This document shows, piece by piece, positions 62,270 to 64,000 of a DNA stretch of 64,000 nt. Where the stretch lies: the NCBI GenBank assembly GCA_031399065.1, contig JANNOM010000096.1, forward strand, positions 1-64,000, written 5' to 3'. How positions within the stretch are numbered: the stretch's first letter is position 1; each line of letters starts with the position of its first letter. This DNA comes from JADCRZ01 sp031399065 (GTDB lineage: Bacteria > Bacteroidota > Bacteroidia > Chitinophagales > Chitinophagaceae). The notes below the pieces were generated by a model. The model saw only the letters and a list, made by a program, of their open reading frames with translations. It was not told the origin of the DNA and did not search any database. The translations under genes were made by a program, and so were the position numbers.

Positions 62270-62997
62270 GACCCCTGATCGAATTGCAACCGCTCCGCCC
62301 GCTGAAGGTCTTCGGGCGTATCGATGGCTACGCTCCTGAAATCGACCAGTCCCATCCTTATACTGACCCCATTAGAGAGGTAACGAAGCTGTTCCAGCTT
62401 TTCCGTTCTCTCCAGCACCGCCTGCGGCCAAGTGGTAAAGTCGATCAGCGTTTGCTTCCGGAATCCATATACCCCGATATGTAAAAAGTAGTCGGCAAAG
62501 GACTCTGTAGAAGCATGATACGGAATAGCCGCCCTACTAAAGTAAAGTGCGTCGTTATACTGATCCACAACTACCTTTACGCAATTGGGATCATTGATCT
62601 CCATGGGGTCGGTGATCTTACGCATCAGCGAACCCACTTTTACTTCCGGATCTTTAAATAAGTTTATCAGTATCTCCAGGGGTTCCCGGAGGATGAACGG
62701 CTCGTCGCCCTGCACATTGATGATTACATCGGCCTCTATACCTGCTGCCGCTTCGGCTATGCGGTCGCTGCCGCTTTCATGAGAGCGAATGCTCATAACT
62801 GCCAGTCCCCCGTTGGATACTACTTCTTTATAAATAATATCGCTGTCGGTTATCACGGCCACTTCATCAAACAGGCCCGTGGCAATGGTGTTATCGTATG
62901 TATGCCTGATCACCGTTTTGTCTCCCAGGAGCTGCATTAATTTACCTGGAAAACGCGTTGCTGCATACCGCGCCGGTATCATCGCTATTGTTCTCAT
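62257..62997 (-). CDS. kdsB: 3-deoxy-manno-octulosonate cytidylyltransferase
   Basis: KdsB activates Kdo as CMP-Kdo for lipid A/LPS core assembly. The 246-residue product has the N-terminal signature MIPARYAATRFPGKLM, VITDSDIIYKEV, RSHESGSDRIAEAA, VINVQGDEPFI and YFSRAAIPYHAST, with LHIGVYGFRKQTL near the C-terminal part. The length is normal. It shows that the organism makes Kdo-containing LPS or a derivative. A TATATTTG box lies 5 nt upstream of the ATG. Confidence 0.96.
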   Translation of the reverse strand: MRTIAMIPARYAATRFPGKLMQLLGDKTVIRHTYDNTIATGLFDEVAVITDSDIIYKEVVSNGGLAVMSIRSHESGSDRIAEAAAGIEADVIINVQGDEPFILREPLEILINLFKDPEVKVGSLMRKITDPMEINDPNCVKVVVDQYNDALYFSRAAIPYHASTESFADYFLHIGVYGFRKQTLIDFTTWPQAVLERTEKLEQLRYLSNGVSIRMGLVDFRSVAIDTPEDLQRAERLQFDQGSGYP

Positions 62998-63002
62998 TAG
63001 AA

Positions 63003-63010
63003 CAAATATA
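63003..63010 (-). promoter_or_regulatory. -7 promoter element 5 nt before kdsB
   Basis: CAAATATA reads TATATTTG on the minus strand, followed by TTCTA and the kdsB ATG. The spacing suggests a leaderless message. Confidence 0.5.
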
Positions 63011-63066
63011 ATCAGGAATAGCCTGTTTTTTTATCCTTAAAAAACCGAAATCATAAAAATCATGGC

Positions 63067-63074
63067 TATATTTG
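63067..63074 (+). promoter_or_regulatory. -7 promoter element for the ATP-grasp gene
   Basis: TATATTTG matches TAnnTTTG, 55 nt before the ATG at 63130. Confidence 0.45.
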
Positions 63075-63129
63075 AAAAGAACCATCACTCAACGGACGCT
63101 GCCCATTTTTTATTTCAAAACTGACTGAC

Positions 63130-64000
63130 ATGTATACCAATGAGCTGCTAGCGTCGTACGTGAATGAACCGGGAACCTGGGACGAAATGTACATTAACCC
63201 GTCTGTCAGGGAGCAATACAAAGGCGTGGTGGACTTCATGCAGCAGCTTAGCATCGAAGAGTTGAACAGGAAGGAAGAACAGGCCCGCAGGTTGTTTATG
63301 AGCCAGGGTATTACATTTACCGTATACAACAGCGGAGAGGGTATAGAAAAGATTTTCCCCTTCGATATTATACCACGCATCATCACATCAGTGGAATGGA
63401 ACTTTATAGAAAAAGGAATCCGCCAGCGTCTGAAGGCACTCAATCTTTTTCTGAAAGATGTATACAATGAGCAATTCATTATCAAAGACGGGGTAGTGCC
63501 GGCGGAGATGATCTATAGCTGCCCGCATTTTCTCCGGGAAATGCACGGGTGCCCCGTTCCATATGATATTTATGTTCATATAGCCGGTATAGACCTTATC
63601 CGTAATAACGATGGCACTTTTTATATACTGGAAGATAACTTGCGCACGCCCAGCGGTGTAAGTTATATGCTGGAAAACAGGGAGATTACCAAGCGTATTT
63701 TCCCCGACCTGCTGCCTAAAAACAATGTGCGCAGTGTAATGGAATACCCTACCCTGCTGCATAAGAACCTGGTGTCTATGTCGCCCCGCCAAACGGCCTA
63801 CCCTACCATCGTTTTGTTAACGCCCGGCGTGTTTAATTCCGCCTATTTTGAACATACTACCCTGGCGCGGCTGATGGGTGTGGAGCTGGTGGAAGGGCGC
63901 GACCTGGTGGTAGATAATCATAAAGTATTTATGAAAACAACCGGCGGGTTGCAGCAGGTGGATGTGATCTACCGGAGGGTGGACGATGAGTTCCTCGACC
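63130..64000 (+). CDS. Circularly permuted ATP-grasp type 2 protein (partial)
   Basis: The frame starts at the ATG at 63130 (MYTNELLASYVNEPGTWDEM) and runs off the right edge, giving 290 visible residues. Features of the circularly permuted ATP-grasp family are an FPFDIIPRIITSVEW segment, EKGIRQRLKALNLFLKDVY, a DIYVHIAGIDLIRNNDGTFY segment, EDNLRTPSGVSYMLENRE and a later VLLTPGVFNSAYFEH region. In other bacteria this family is often next to an alpha-E domain protein and a transglutaminase-like protein, presumably as a peptide-bond-forming cassette; those partners, if present, lie beyond the window. A long antisense frame over 63066-63792 is a shadow. Confidence 0.85.
   Translation, partial: MYTNELLASYVNEPGTWDEMYINPSVREQYKGVVDFMQQLSIEELNRKEEQARRLFMSQGITFTVYNSGEGIEKIFPFDIIPRIITSVEWNFIEKGIRQRLKALNLFLKDVYNEQFIIKDGVVPAEMIYSCPHFLREMHGCPVPYDIYVHIAGIDLIRNNDGTFYILEDNLRTPSGVSYMLENREITKRIFPDLLPKNNVRSVMEYPTLLHKNLVSMSPRQTAYPTIVLLTPGVFNSAYFEHTTLARLMGVELVEGRDLVVDNHKVFMKTTGGLQQVDVIYRRVDDEFLD

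Noticed and set aside
1..64000. CRISPR arrays, tRNA/rRNA genes, prophage or IS elements
   Set aside because: No spaced direct repeats, no cloverleaf-like or rRNA sequence and no transposase or integrase gene was recognised in the window.

Overview
The window is a chromosomal segment of a Bacteroidota bacterium, most likely of the family Chitinophagaceae. The placement is inferred from several observations: genes preceded by the Bacteroidota -7 promoter element TAnnTTTG; a secreted esterase with a type IX secretion (T9SS) C-terminal sorting domain; the futalosine menaquinone enzyme MqnC; a lipoprotein TamA-like protein (TamL) next to TamB; and phylum-typical small families (IPExxxVDY, DUF2480, DUF3127, DUF4142, DUF4834-like). 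No rRNA, tRNA, CRISPR array, prophage or insertion-sequence transposase was seen.

Layout. 1-1450 is the start of the rimP-nusA operon, with nusA cut by the window edge. 1.7-7.4 kb holds a small membrane protein, a PDZ aspartyl protease, mqnC and a large outer-membrane beta-barrel protein. 7.7-16.7 kb is a minus-strand block: a small membrane protein, a hybrid histidine kinase, a T9SS esterase and a SWIM-SNF2 helicase. 16.9-21.9 kb carries a degenerate M28-like protein, an IPExxxVDY protein, rho and asnS. 22-24.7 kb is a decaying accessory stretch: an intact membrane protein followed by three broken minus-strand genes (PH-like membrane protein, cupin, AraC regulator). 24.8-27.1 kb is a padR-pspC operon with a perfect palindromic operator over the promoter. 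27.2-31.9 kb has gcvT, comB, feoB and a NadR-like kinase. 31.9-40.3 kb has mtgA, a LysE-type exporter, a GH3-family gene, a glycosyltransferase, DUF3127, a lipid kinase divergent from an App1-type lipid phosphatase, and recQ. 40.4-47.8 kb is the tamB-tamL envelope pair. 48-51 kb has small proteins, a DUF4142 lipoprotein and xseA-xseB. 51-64 kb has chrA, nadD, feoA, ybeY, an HNH-like gene between 33-bp inverted repeats, mnmG, a sorbosone-dehydrogenase-like protein, nadA, a ppiD-like foldase, a DUF2480 gene, kdsB and the start of an ATP-grasp gene.

Functional themes. Most genes are housekeeping: transcription (nusA, rho), translation and tRNA/rRNA maturation (asnS, mnmG, ybeY, rimP), NAD synthesis (nadA, nadD), DNA repair (recQ, xseAB, SNF2), envelope building (tamB/tamL, mtgA, kdsB, ppiD) and iron uptake (feoA and feoB, 22 kb apart).

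Most unusual points: (i) an HNH-nuclease-like gene inserted between ybeY and mnmG, bounded by 33-bp inverted repeats whose outer 9 bases are the two halves of a parS-like palindrome; (ii) an origin-like 520-bp spacer with repeated DnaA-box-like 9-mers upstream of ppiD; (iii) a cluster of three pseudogenes with definable lesions; (iv) a perfect 16-bp-arm palindrome over the padR promoter; (v) several genes whose -7 box lies 4-7 nt from the start codon, suggesting leaderless mRNAs. All functional statements rest on reading motifs by eye; no database search was run.
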